Assembly (NCBI RefSeq): GCF_963966145.1
Contig: NC_091055.1
Coordinates: 8,370,001-8,434,000 of the forward strand
Direction: 5' to 3'
Source of the DNA: Tenebrio molitor
Taxonomy: Eukaryota > Arthropoda > Insecta > Coleoptera > Tenebrionidae
Length of the DNA stretch: 64,000 nt
Positions 38,907 to 50,792 of this stretch are shown one piece after another (position 1 is the first letter of the stretch; each line of letters begins with the position of its first letter). The translations under genes were made by a program, and so were the position numbers. The notes beneath the pieces are model-generated. The model did not search any database, was not told the origin of the DNA, and saw only the letters and a list, made by a program, of their open reading frames with translations.

Positions 38907-39254
38907 ATTGTATTTTCAATACAACGCCATAATATATTCATGGCTTCATTGCTTGATTTCAGTATTTTCTATAATAATCCACAATTTTGCACACACTACC
39001 TTTACATTTATTTACACATTGAAGAACATCACTTTATTTATTACTCATTTATCTCAGGCTACAAAATCAGCTTTTGTACCTAAATAAGCTGGTCAATTAA
39101 CGCACACAGTGTACAGCGTTTTCAATAAATGTCATTAATTTGATTTAGTTTGTCAGATTTCAGGGGTTAATTTATCCCCATTATTTTGAAAGGGGGTTTT
39201 TCGGACTTATTAGATCCTTCCAATGACCCAGAATTTTTCTGACAGGTTATATCG

Positions 39255-39263
39255 GGACCACCC
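39255..39263. repeat. Transposon terminus (accaccctgta)
   Basis: gggaccaccctgtatatac is a right end of the CAGGGTGG type seen at 27853. The element's other end could be the tacagagtgtg at about 38644, which would place the 5S relic inside it, but the ends match only partly. Confidence 0.3.
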
Positions 39264-39959
39264 TGTATATACATAAATATAATTAAATAGCAGAACAGAA
39301 TTTAATTTGGAACATACGAACAAAAAACTCGTCCAAAGTGTATGGTATGTATTTACTCGTATTAAGATATCGCTGATTAGTTTTTTTTTTTTGGCACACA
39401 GGCTTTGAATTCAGGAAATAAATAAAGCATTGTATTCTTTAAGATGTGACCTTTCAAACGAGATAGCACTTGACATACCCTTATATTTGAAAAAAAAAAG
39501 TTAGGGGTGGTTGTGCACTTCCGGAAGCAGATAGACAAAAACCATATACGCCAAAATGTGGACAAGGAAAAACAATAATTGACTTGTTTCTGGATTTAAA
39601 AAAAATACCAATGTCCAAGTTACGAATTTTATTCCAGTTAAAGTTTCCACGCTGTATAAAATTTTTTGGGATTCAGGGAAAATTTGGGTATTCCGAAAGA
39701 ACATTCTGTACCCACAAAGTCGTCCTCTCAGAACCTTTCAATCTGAATACCTTCGAAAATTTGTAGCACGGAACTGTGTATTGAAAAAATCCAGGCAATG
39801 GGAGGCAGCTGTTTACTTCAAATTAAGAACGATTTTGCCACAAATGATAAAATTGTGAATTGTATTACATAATTAAAACATATCGATGTTTTGGTCATAT
39901 TGAAGAGTGTATGAGTTATGAAGAGGTGTACGTTTCAGTGTCATAATAAATAGGTAGTT

Positions 39960-40760
39960 ACTGTGAAGAGGTTGCGTTGGCGTCACCTTTCTGTAGGTGA
40001 ACAACGACTAGGGTGTCATGGAGATATAGTGCGTCTGATGAGAGCGTACTTGGGTGAATTGTCTCGATGAGGTTGAGATTAGATAGCATATTGCGCCTGC
40101 CGCTCTGTCAAACCGTCTGCAGCAAGCTGTACACGAGAAAGACGATTGGGGGTTCTGATCCAAATCCCCTCAATGCAAGACGTGGGGTTTCTTCGTCACA
40201 ATATCGTATAACACCGCCGGTTTTAATTCTTATTAATTGCGTTGGCGTACGAACATCTCTGAGCGTTCTAAGTAAAGCGCGAGGTTTCTGTTTACATCGT
40301 GCGCTTTTTGGGCCATTTATCAGATTAAAGCTGATAAGTTTCCCGAACAGGTGCATGAGCTGAAACTTTTGAATCCAGAACTTCTGTTTGATTAAATGCT
40401 TTTTGTTCGGACTAATCCCGCTGTTTTATTAAGTTTCACTTATTTTAAGCGAAGGAGAACTGTGAGCTGCTATAATCTAGCGATTCGTCCTGAAATTGCG
40501 TCCTGGCCGGTCGGCTCAACTTAGGCCGTCGAAATCTTAGGTATCTCGACGATAAGGGTTGGAGTGGAGCGGGTTTAAAGTCGAGCTGTCCGGCACAGCT
40601 GAGCTATTTTAATAAACTCACAAATCACCGATATCCTCCGATATCGGAAATAAATACCGACCAAGTAAACAAAAAGCTGGTCGCATCCTGCCGCGAGATC
40701 GATTTCAGATCGGACCGAACCACCCGTTTCGAACTGATATCCCATTTATTGAAATAAGAA
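39960..40760. promoter_or_regulatory. GC-richer intronic island with no coding support
   Basis: The sequence departs from the local AT-rich composition. Open frames on both strands (40067-40363 +, 40108-40356 -) overlap and show no domain. It includes E-box-like CAGGTG and CAGCTG and the repeated CCGATATC at 40628-40648. A conserved regulatory element of gene 2 is possible; only composition supports it. Confidence 0.25.
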
Positions 40761-41637
40761 TACCCACCCCGATGCAGGATTCATCATTTCTCATCGACTG
40801 ACATTGCGGCATTGCCATTAACGGACTCGACTCCTCTAATTCACTTTTCCCTATTAGATTCACCCTGTCAAATCCTTTTTAATTAAAATTTCTTTCTCCT
40901 CTGCAAAATTGCACTCCCTTATATTATAAAACAACTGCAATTACAATTTCGTCAAATAAGACGCCATCATTTTAAGCTGTCCCTGCTTCTAATTAATATT
41001 TTCGCTACCATGCTTCCACAACAAAAGATCGTTTTCTCATTACATAATAAAAATTACCTCAAAAGTCACGTCACAAACACACGCAAAAATTCCAACAGCT
41101 CTACCAATTTCATTATGACTGAAGGCAAACAAGCTGGACTTATAATACCACAACAATTTTCTTTAAAACTCCATCATTTGTCTGAAAACTTATCGGATCC
41201 GTTTCTAACCATCTCAAACGCCTCATTACAATCTTCCACCTTCTAAAAACTTCTCTGAACAACTTTCTAAAGACTGTGGCACTTCCCGCCCTAAATACGA
41301 AAAATTAAGTATGTATAAAAAATGTAAATTATCGTCCCTTATAACGCCACATTCTAATTCTTCTTTCTGTCATTCAGTTCGCTTAGTTAAATTAGTTTTC
41401 CTTGCAGTCTATTTCACTAATTAACTTTACCAATATAAACTCAATGGAAACTACTTAACCAGGTAGTAAAATGTCAACTAAAGAGATCTAAAATAATATA
41501 TGTTTTACAGCAGTCGAGGTGTAATTATGTGTACTTTTTATGTATAATTTCTTTTGTTTGAGCATTGTGTGTACTTCCACCAAAAAATGTCACTAACAAT
41601 GTGAAAACCCCACGTCAAAGAAAGAAAGAAAAACCAA

Positions 41638-41790
41638 AGGCTTCAAAACATTTTCATGCCAGAATGAAATTTGACGTGATTTGCAGAAAGAAAATTTTTT
41701 GTTGTGATCAAAGAGATTTTTTTTTTCTCTAAAGACTTTTGAACTATTGCTACTTTGTTCTTAAATTGTTTGTTGCTGACAGCTGCCACC
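41638..41790. repeat. Dispersed repeat, copy 2
   Basis: Same orientation and order of blocks as 35121-35270: aggcttcaaaacattttcat, then ttgctactttgttcttaaat, tgtttgttgctgac and tgccacc. The ends of the element are not defined. Confidence 0.45.
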
Positions 41791-41980
41791 AAACATTCTC
41801 CAAGGATAAGCATGCGGCATGTTTAGTGTGGAGGCGGGGCAATAATAAACTTAAAAATATGTATGTATGTATGTACTTTGAAGAAGAAAAGTTTTAAATC
41901 AATTTTTGTGAAAATATAGTCAATAAAACAATGACGAAATTCAACATTTGAAGTTATTATTTTTACTTGTAACTTTAATG

Positions 41981-42864
41981 CAGTGTGTAAACTACTTATG
42001 GAATAAATTCAGTAATGTAATGACATTTGTCGAAAACGCTGAAACAAGTCGATGAATATCCATTTTTTAGCTATGATGTCATCACCATTTTTTTAAAATG
42101 ACGACCCCCATTTTTTTCTTCTCTTTCTGATGGACCTTTCTACTACCTAAACAATGAATGAAAAAAATTGCTACCATACATGACAATTTTTTTGAGAAAA
42201 TGACAAATTTTACTTCAGTTATTTTTAATGTAAAAATTCTTTTGTATGGGTTTATTTAAAATAAAAGATTTATTTTAGTAGACCAAACAATTTAGAAGAA
42301 ATTTTTGTATTGTAAAACAAAAAAATTATGTACTTCATGCATTACCTAATAGATATTACATATTTAGAAGATTTAGGCCAGGAATTCGCACTGAAATGGA
42401 ACAAATGAGCACTGACATTATTGAGCGTAGTGTACAAAATGTCGATGAGTGCCAAATGGTTGGAGGAGGACAATTTCAACATTTGCATTAAATTTTATTG
42501 TTAACCTTAGATGTTTGTTTTGTTTTTGTTTGAGGTCAATTAAAATTTTTACAATAAAAATTAGATTAAATTTTTGAAGTAAAATTTGTAATTTTCTCAA
42601 AAAATAGTTATATAAGGTACCAATTTTTTTCATTCACTATTTAGGTAATGGGAAGGTCTATCAGAAAGAGACGATAAAATTAGGGGTTGTCATAAAAAAA
42701 AATTGGTGATGACGTCATAGCTCAAAAATGGATGACGTCATGAACAAGTGAAGCAACTTAAAATAGGCATTATGGGAAATAAAAATTGACTTATTTCAGC
42801 GTTTTCGACGAATGTCATTAGTTTTGAAATTACTGAATTTATTCCATAAGTAGGTTCCATACTG
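41981..42864. mobile_element. Foldback element A with CRE octamers, 884 bp
   Basis: The left end starts CAGTGTGTAAACTACTTATG and the right end is its imperfect inverse, ending CCATACTG before TA (42865-42866). The inner arms pair over several hundred bases (GGAATAAATTCAGTA, TTTTCGACGAATGTCATTA, then the ttctctttctgatagacc and ctacctaaa blocks). The right arm has two perfect TGACGTCA octamers (42710-42717, 42733-42740); the left arm keeps a mutated TGATGTCA (42074-42081). In the middle, 42372-42498 reads as the last codons of a transposase, ending GGGQFQHLH then a stop. It is a Tc1/mariner-like element reduced to a foldback. Confidence 0.8.
42372..42498 (+). pseudogene. Transposase C-terminal fragment in foldback A
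   Basis: The frame reads FRPGIRTEMEQM, then IIERSVQNVDECQ and GGGQFQHLH followed by TAA. Insect DDE-type transposases commonly end in a cysteine, a short linker and GGxFxHL. The catalytic part is absent, so only the tail remains. Confidence 0.5.
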
Positions 42865-45491
42865 TAGGTATACCTATGTGAATACTTGAAAGTAGTAAAA
42901 TAAACCTGTAAGATGACTTTGAGCACTGTTTGAGCACATTAGGTTAGTATATTTTTGTTCAACCTACATTAAATTTTACGGACATTGTAGATGTTGAAAG
43001 AAATAAAAATGTTCACTGCACTAAGTTGTAGAAAACAGAAATATGATCTAATAAAAAAAAATAATACACGATCAACTGATGTGCAGTTAACTGATTGTCG
43101 CCGAATTTGACATCCAAATGTTACAACATTATCAAAAGAGAAAAATGTTTGCCTGGTATGAATACAGTGACTATTTTATTCACCAAAGCTCTATTGTGAT
43201 TGTGGCTCATATTGAGAAAGGATTTATAAAAGAACACCAAACAAGTTAGTGTACTGGGAAATTAAATTTTATTGGTCCATTCAAAACTCCATTTGCTGTT
43301 ATCCTCCGAATCATTTATAGTTTAGAAATAAAACGGCAATCACAAAAAGAAGCCGAAATAAAACAATACCCTTTAATTGACTTATTAAGAGATTTTCTTG
43401 AAATGGCTCGTGTTAGATGTAGTCCGAAATCGACAAGCAGAAAAACGATTGTTAACTTCAATTAGCATATGTAAAGATGAGATAAGTTTGAACGAGTAAA
43501 ACAACTTATATGACAGAGGAAAAGCAAGAAGCAAGCGGTAACCCGAACATACACCCTTGGGCACAATTCCGCTGGAATTTCCTCGTTAAATAACGCATTT
43601 GTGCGTTATACGCTTTAAACTTACTTACTTAGAGACGATCCTTTAAAAATTCAGGTCATTTCCCGATGACAACAGTCAAATATGTGCCTTTCGAAATGCT
43701 CAAACTTGAAAATTGTTCAATTCTCAATTTCCATTTCCGGACCGGTGTAAATTAAATTAACGAACAAACTCGCTTTATAACTTTTGGTTACTTACGCAAA
43801 ACTAAATTAATTCAGTTACTATTTTAAACGAAATACATTTAGGTTATTAAATTTCCAACTTCTGGCTTTGCCATCATTTTTTTCCCTTTCACTTACTATA
43901 AAGTTAAATGGTAATTAATTTTCAGACTATCTTTAATATTGCGATGGCATAAGCAAAAAATACGATGAGTGGTCCAACGATTAAATCAGTTGATATAATT
44001 CTTGCTTCCATTCTGAAGGAGCTATAATGAATTACTCTTCTCTTCAAGCTTTGGAATTCTACTAGGAAAGTTTTTTGTTGGTGGCTAGCCGACAGGGAAC
44101 CGACAGGAATGCCTCAGCTTATTTTTTTGTTTGAAAACTTCAACTGGGAATACACTGGAGAACGCCAAATTTAGAAAAATGAGGATAACCCAATATACAA
44201 TCTATTCGATCAATATGGCAACTGCAATATTTCCAAACCAACACGTTTATGTTGCAAAAGATTATTTATAATTTTACGTCACATAAAAATCTGTACTCTT
44301 ACCTGCACATGCGTAAAATAAAGTTTGTTTTAAAAATAAGTGTACTATTACCTAGAAATAGGTCTAAAGTAAATTGAAGATTAGATTAGTAGTCTTTTAA
44401 ACGCAACTCAGTTCGCAAGCACGCAATCCTACAAGTAATAATCTTTTATGATTAATTCGTCAAAACCCTAACATTATTTGAAAATTAGCACATAACAAAA
44501 AACACCACAAGACATAATAAAATTGTAGGTATATCTCTCTGGTCCTAATGACTGTATTTTGGGACAATAATCGACTAAATTCACCACCTATTACGTTACA
44601 TTACATATTATGCGACATTAAATTATGCTATATAAGATTATATAGCATAAAAAATATAGCCACGTATATTGCACTTCTTTCCACTAAATATGAAAACGTT
44701 TTTAAATCCTCATGAATAGTATAACATCAGAGAAGAAAAAGTTTTAAATGTAACAACCTCGCGAGTAAGTATAACCTGCGTTCAGGAACTAATCTGTTTG
44801 GAGAAAGTAACCACTGCATTTTTGAAAGTATGTACCATACGTCTGTTTAAGACGGAGACCACGTTTTATTCGTGTTCGTAAGTTTAATTTTATTTTATGA
44901 AAGTTAAGTAACGACAATCATGTTCCAACCAGAAACAATTTCAGTTTTTGAACACCCAATTAATTTTTTTGAAAATAACAGGTGCTAACAATTTCGGTTC
45001 CCAAGTTTTAATGAAAATAAATAAGTTTGTGACCCCTCGATATGTTTCAATTAAAAGGTTCTCTTAATAGTTATAAATAATTTATCTTTCCGTCACCATT
45101 AATATAAAAAAATGTGTAATTAAAAATTCTTGCTTTGAAAATAGCACCATAAAGATTTCTACTTCAGTTATGAAATTGAGACAAAAGATTTATTTCATGA
45201 TCCGTAACGTTAAATCTCCCCGTATTTTTTTCGCATATCAGTACCCGTAAAACTTCATTAAAACGATCTTTATCATTATACAATCCCATGCTTGAAACTT
45301 CTCTTTAATTAGTGACGTATTGTTGAACTCGGTTCTTTATCAGACAATTAAAAATAAGTTTTAGAACTCCAAACTGCCACAAGGGGATCTATTTAATTAA
45401 AATGTATTTGTTAAACACAATTATGTTGTAAATTGAAGAGAACATAAGAGTTTATTTTACATGACCAACCGTTGTTTATAAAGCTTGTTTA
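42865..45491. other. Intronic AT-rich DNA, nothing supported
   Basis: No splice-bounded exon, paired repeat or RNA gene seen. Only short open frames. Confidence 0.5.
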
Positions 45492-45652
45492 ACACGATGC
45501 TAAATTTTGTAGAAAATTTGTTAGAAAATGAGAGAGACCCTCGATCAGGACCAATGAACGATCAGGATCATAGTCTGTCTTTGTCAGATCCTAATCGTTC
45601 ATTGGTCCTCTCTCATTTTCTAACAAATTTTCTACAAAATTTAGCATCGTGT
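45492..45652. repeat. Near-perfect hairpin of about 65 paired bases
   Basis: The left arm 45492-45536 is the exact reverse complement of 45608-45652 (45 bases, starting acacgatgctaaattttgta). A second block, 45550-45569, pairs with 45587-45606 with one mismatch. The left arm has an extra 13 bases (45537-45549). The loop is 17 bases. The stem would be stable as RNA; it may be a young foldback or a small-RNA source. Confidence 0.9.
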
Positions 45653-45703
45653 CATACAGCCTTAAGTAGTAAATTACCTATGAAAAACGGAAAATTTGTA
45701 AAT

Positions 45704-46628
45704 TAAAGTAAATTCGCGATACTGTGAACATCGGATAATGTAAACCTCCGGCTAACGTGCGCAACATTTTTTTTGCATTGACCTCCGTATAACATGAACA
45801 ATCAGCGTACTCCCTAACATGAACACTGCAAGGTGTATCAGAATTCGACCGACAAACTTTCAGAGCAGATTCTATGATCAAAAATAAGCATAAAACTCTT
45901 AATACACATGGGGTCAAAAACCCTTAGTTTGCGAGATAATCAACAAAAACGTAAAAACAGTTATGATCTGAATTCCTTGAATTTTATGGGGTTATCGATG
46001 CATTGAACAGGGGGCCGAAATTTTAGCAATTTTTGTAAATTGTACATAGCACCTTTTCATTTTTGTATGTTTCATCAAAAAATTCCAACCGATTCTTTTT
46101 GTTGCGGGTTGAACTTTTTAGTCGATTGTCTCGCAAACTAGGCATTTTTGACCCCATAAGTTTTATGCTTATTTCTGATCATAGAATTTGCCCTGAAAGT
46201 TTGTCGATCGAATTCTGATACAGCCTGTATAATTTGTTTCAACCAATTTTAAGAAAAGTTCCACTAGTTTGGCAATAAATGCAGTCAGTATTGAATCCAG
46301 TGGGCAGAATGCAGTGGGCTTGATTATACGGATCTTATGGTCCTAAGAAGATTAAGAGAGAAAGCAATTCTCGAAAAAATTCAAAAACCTAAAAAGCAAA
46401 CAGATTTTAGACTTTCTCAAAAAATCATGATATAATCGCATATCTACTGATATTTGTAAAACCTGTACATGAAAGTAATTAATGTTAATAATAAATTACA
46501 TGTGAACATATTGATAGGGCATTGTATTTCAAAGAAGAGGTGCGTTAGATCACACCTTCATTATCGTGAACAAATCGTTAACGTGAACACTCGTTTCATG
46601 TTGTTCACAGTATTGCGACTCTACTGTA
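45704..46628. mobile_element. Pogo-like element interrupted by a nested MITE
   Basis: The left end AGTAAATTCGCGATACTGTG (45707-45726) and the right end, the inverse of CAGTAGAGTCGCAATACTGT (46607-46626), are flanked by TA on both sides (45704-45705, 46627-46628). Subterminal stretches repeat the taacgtgaac/taacatgaac motif, as in pogo/Tigger elements. Around 46380-46434 a frame reads KIQKPKKQTDFRLSQK and then a stop, resembling the KKQTxLxxFF tail of pogo-type transposases. A separate MITE (45827-46229) sits inside. The element is dead. Confidence 0.65.
45827..46229. mobile_element. MITE with long terminal inverted repeats, nested in the pogo-like element
   Basis: The left arm from 45827 (gtatcagaattcgaccgaca, then aaactttcag, tctatgatca, aataagcataaaact, ggggtcaaaaa, tagtttgcgaga) is mirrored in order by the right arm ending 46229 (inverse of TACAGGCTGTATCAGAATTC). 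Roughly 110 bases pair on each side, with a few differences. It has no coding capacity and must have inserted after the pogo-like element did. Confidence 0.8.
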
Positions 46629-49600
46629 TTCGTTTAATTACCCAAAACAAATGTTAAATAATTAGAATTTATAAATTATTCATTCATCTTTCACCTCTCA
46701 TCTTTTTAATCACGTAATGTTTAATAGGCCGGTACGTTTTGACAACATATTCAAGTGATTTGTTCGATAATATGTCAGAGTCGACATGTTGATTGCACCT
46801 GTTGGTGTTTTAACATAACATTTAAGGCATCAGAATGACAGTTTTAATTTATGTTAACATGAAGCGGTTGCAACCGGTTGCTTTGCATGACGAAATTACA
46901 AATAATTAATAATTTTTGCTCATGTCAACGTTGACAAAGACGCTGGCGATGTAACGTTGAATATTGCAGACTATTTGGTGACAGTGTTAAATGTCACATC
47001 ATGTCAAGGAAAATAAATTACAAATAAGATGGGGAATGATTGATCCTGTTTCGGGTCAGATTTGAAATGTCGCATAAAATTGTCATTGATTTGAATAAAG
47101 CGGAATGAAGGGAAGGTTTTTTGCATCATTTTTTGTGTTTCGTATAATATTTCAGCGATTTCTTTTATTCTGCTCCTTAAATCTAGTGATACTTAAGGAT
47201 ATCAAAATACCCTTATTACGTTCCTGCATCGTGGTCTCCGGGATTTAAGGATTTGATGGTAACTATTGAAAAGGCGCGGTACAAAACAAAGATAAATATT
47301 GGTATATTATACGAGAGACTGAGCGACCGAAAAAGCTTTTACGTTTCTTTTGCGAATTTTAAACAGGTATAGTCCGCAATCTGAAAGTATGTGTATAGAG
47401 GAAGATTCGAGTTTCTAGATAAAATGTAAATTTAATTAATCCAAATAAAACCCCCCGATTCGTTCGTTATTTGGACCGATGCGATATTCGGCGGTCGCTG
47501 TTGAAATCTGAAACTGTATTTATCTACGACGAAACGTTTTATATCTTCGCATTTATTTCGAGAGAGGACTCCGTTAAGTGTCCAGTTATTGTGATTAAAA
47601 CAGGAAATGATCGCGAACAAGTCCTGCGAGACTCCGACCTGCGTGCATGTTATTCCGGATTTCACTCGGGATTACACACATTTTTACCCTAAATTACCCT
47701 CTCGCATTACACGCTGATTTTTTACCTTGCTCCCGAATTTAATATTATTTAATCGTCATACGGCCACTCTTCAAATTGACCATTAGAGGCCGAAACTCGA
47801 AATTGCGCCGAAACTTCCAGCACTAAATAAATATCGTTATTAACGCAAACGTTTTAAAAAAAAAACATTTAACGAGCATTCAGAAACTGTTTTAATCTTA
47901 GGGGTGTTCCCTCGTGCAGCTTGAATATCAAAATAGCTACCGAAGAAAATTTATCAAATAAGATTAAATATTCAACACATAGAATCGGCCGAAAGGAGGC
48001 CGACTGACTTTTTCGTTTGATTTTCACCGAGCAAACAATTATTTTTTGTGTTAGTTTTTGGGGGGATTAGTCGCGGAAAGTTGAGCGGAAACGTTTTCGA
48101 AATAAGAAAGTTAAATGTTGTTATTGGTTCGGAGCATAAAATTGGATGAACTGAGGGTGCGACTGCTGGTTTCATGCAATTACCGGGGGTGGGAGATGTT
48201 TAAAAATGTCTATTACACGGCGGACTGGTGTGTCGATTTTGACGGGGGAGCCATCAAAAATAGTCAGCATGGCGGGAAACACGTTCGTAGAAAGTCAGTT
48301 TAATTGGAATGTGTCAAAGTTGGAAAGATCGAGTTTTGTTTCTCCAGGAGCCGTAAACCGGGAGCGCTTTGCATATGAATTCGTCGGGGTTGAATGCGAT
48401 TTACTTAAAAATTTATCCGGTAATAAACGTGTGCAATCGAGAAATTTTCGAGCACGTGCGGATTTAAGTTAAAAAGTGCTTCGGCCGAGAAGTACGATGT
48501 TTGCGAAAGTGTTTATGATGTGCTATCGGTCGTTTGTAGCGGGGGCGGTATACTTAATTGCAAATATTGGCGATTGGTTTTCGGCGCACGTTTAAGAGAT
48601 TTCATTTCCAGTTCCGGGAACGATATTCAAGGCACGGAAGACCGACATTCGTCCTTGTTCGCTCACAAATGTCCAGTTATAAGCGATTGCCTTTAAAAGG
48701 AACTAAAGTTGGCTCTTCCTGCGAGGCGCTAGCTCGAACCCTAATTCTAAAGAAAAACGAAGACAAAGTAAAGCTTCGTCTAAACAAAAACACAGTTGGT
48801 GTTTATGTAAGGCGGAGCCCTGTTTGCGCTCCCCCATAAAGACTGCCTCCATTCCTCCCATCCCGGGAAAAGTGGTCAGAACAATTATGCTTCGGCTTGT
48901 TTTTTCTTTCTCCAGATTCAGACAAGAGTGTGTGCGAACTGTGGGAGTTCTCGAAATGCTTCCATCGCTTCAGTCAATCGTGCTCTTAACTTGGACGGGT
49001 AGTAAAGGCCATAACCAGTTTACTGCTACCCTCTTCGCCAAATCCACTTTTTCCATGCATATTCATTTTATTTTCTACTACGTCCTTCCGAATGTAAACT
49101 TCTTCTTTATTGAAACTGTCGCTCCATAAACACCACAAAATTATCTCGGTTCTGATAATTAAGCACAGTACACTTTTTAATTACCACATTTTACCACTTT
49201 AAATTTTACATTATATTTACCAACTTTTCTGTCATTTACTTTCTTCCTTCTAATTTAACTTCGCTCTTTTCTCGAATTCGCACGCACTGCACGCCAGCCG
49301 AGAAGAAACGAAATAAGGTAGACAAGTAATCACCTACCTTTTACCTTAAGTAATTGCAAGTACAATCAACTTAATCCCCTTGAAAATAGTGTCAATCGCC
49401 ACTGGCATTAGAAAAATAAAACCAACCAAACTTTTCTTAACTAAGTACCATTTACACATTTAATTTTACTTTTTTAATCAGAACATTTGGTTTTAATACT
49501 GAATAAATAATAATTTTTATCATAAGAATATGTAAAAACACGTTCCTATGAAACGCCGTTTTTTCCATAACTATGCTCTAAAATATATTTATAAAATCTC

Positions 49601-49652
49601 AAAATAATCACTATATTTAAAAATACCAAATACATATGTACTTATGTATATT
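46629..49652. other. Intronic DNA including a GC-richer island
   Basis: 47440-48960 is noticeably richer in GC and CpG than its surroundings and keeps several overlapping open frames (47471-47692, 48115-48303, 48206-48472, 48558-48839, 48824-49129). None has a recognisable domain or a splice pattern that would continue gene 2. An alternative promoter, enhancer or unseen non-coding RNA is possible. Confidence 0.35.
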
Positions 49653-49946
49653 CAGTGTAGTGATAAAGAAAGGAACAAAATTTATAATTGCGTTATTTAA
49701 TACTTTCAAGTAAAATGGTTGGATAGGTCAATTTTATTTCGAAAAATGCCATCCTGTGACGTGCAATTTGTTTAAGTGGCGTCATTGGTTTTTGCGCAAT
49801 GACGTCATCACCATTTTTTTTAAATAACAACTCCCACTTTTTTCTTCTCTTTCTTATAGACCTTCCTACTACCTAAATGATGAATGAAATAAATTGCAAG
49901 GTACCTTAAAGTTAACAATAAAATTTAACGCAAATGTTGTGGTACA
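49653..49946. mobile_element. Truncated copy B of the CRE-bearing foldback family
   Basis: The end CAGTGTAGTGATAAAGAAAG is followed by ggataggtcaattttatt, a perfect TGACGTCA (49800-49807) and the ttctctttcttatagacc and ctacctaaat blocks, in the same order as in elements A and C. It then jumps over about 110 bases of element A to gttaacaataaaattta. No right arm follows, because a different transposon begins at 49977. Confidence 0.65.
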
Positions 49947-50148
49947 ACTCACAATAACTAACGATTGAGCCAATAATGCCTTATACAAATGTTGATACTT
50001 TCGAGAAGAAAGAACTAAAAGTTTTTCAAAAAAGTTTGGAAGGCATTGAATTTTATGAAAAAATGGGTCAAAAAAATCATTTCACAAAAACTTCAATCGT
50101 AACCTCAATTTAAATCATAAATGGCTTTCACCAACCGTGAGAAAAGCG

Positions 50149-50409
50149 ATATCGTCGTCTACACTAGCAAAGCACGTAACTCCAAAATGCAAAATTTTAC
50201 AGGAGCAACAATAAACTGTACCAGAAACAAAATTGCATTCTGTTAACCGGCGAGTTCACCTGGATTCAAGAAACCAAATGTAACCGAATTGTATCCAGGT
50301 GAACTCGCCGGTTATGAGAATGCAATTTTGTTTCTGGTACAGTTTATTGTTGCTCCTGTAAAATTTTGCATTTTGGAGTTACATGCTTTGCTACTGTAGA
50401 CGACGATAT
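50149..50409. repeat. Hairpin with 116-base arms at the transposase 5' end
   Basis: 50149-50264 is the reverse complement of 50294-50409 with only a handful of differences (for example cactagcaaagcacgtaac against gtaactccaaaatg's mirror). The loop is 29 bases. The right arm runs into the first codons of the transposase relic (VDDDMVLIYG), so the left arm is an inverted duplicate of the element's own promoter and start. Confidence 0.85.
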
Positions 50410-50792
50410 GGTTTTGATCTATGGCGAAGCCCATGGACATTCAGAGCTAGCACGGCAAATCTACCGTGAAAGGTTTCCTCAAAGGATACTTCCTAATGCA
50501 CGAACGTTGTACACTTTGTGCATCATCTTCGCGATTTCGGATGTTTGCAAATGAATAAGCGCGATCTTGGCCGCCAACGAAAAGATCGCATTTTAGTTGC
50601 AGAAGAAATTCTTCACGAAATTGAAAACCAGCCACGAACAAGTCTTGCAAGTCACCTGGGAATTTGGTTGCGAGTTCAAAACGCTGCTCAGGAAATTCGT
50701 CAAAACATTCTGAATCGAGTTCGGTTTTTTGGGCATGTGGTGCTGAAGCTTGCATTGTAAACGATGGCAGACATTTTGAGCAACTTCTTTGA
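50366..50792 (+). pseudogene. Transposase relic: HTH region and C-terminal tail, catalytic core deleted
   Basis: The first frame reads VDDDMVLIYGEAHGHSELAR, then IYRERFPQRILP and ARTLYTL, which is the N-terminal helix-turn-helix (DUF4817-like) found in many insect transposon proteins. After a frameshift near 50515 another frame continues with RDFG, RILVAEEILHEIENQPRTS and SHLGI, the expected second part. It then goes straight to RVQNAAQEIRQNILNRVRFF, a C-terminal segment, so the catalytic DDE domain between them is missing. A last frame change leads to CIVNDGRHFEQLL and a TGA at 50790-50792. Dead by internal deletion and two frameshifts. Confidence 0.65.

Noticed and set aside
40628..40648. 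Repeated CCGATATC forming a partial palindrome
   Set aside because: Too short to support a specific function.
41858..41876. Short ATGT microsatellite
   Set aside because: Only four to five units; ordinary in AT-rich DNA.
48206..48839. Successive plus-strand frames as possible continuing exons of gene 2
   Set aside because: No FN3 signature and no acceptor in the required phase 2 before a frame with FN3-like residues.
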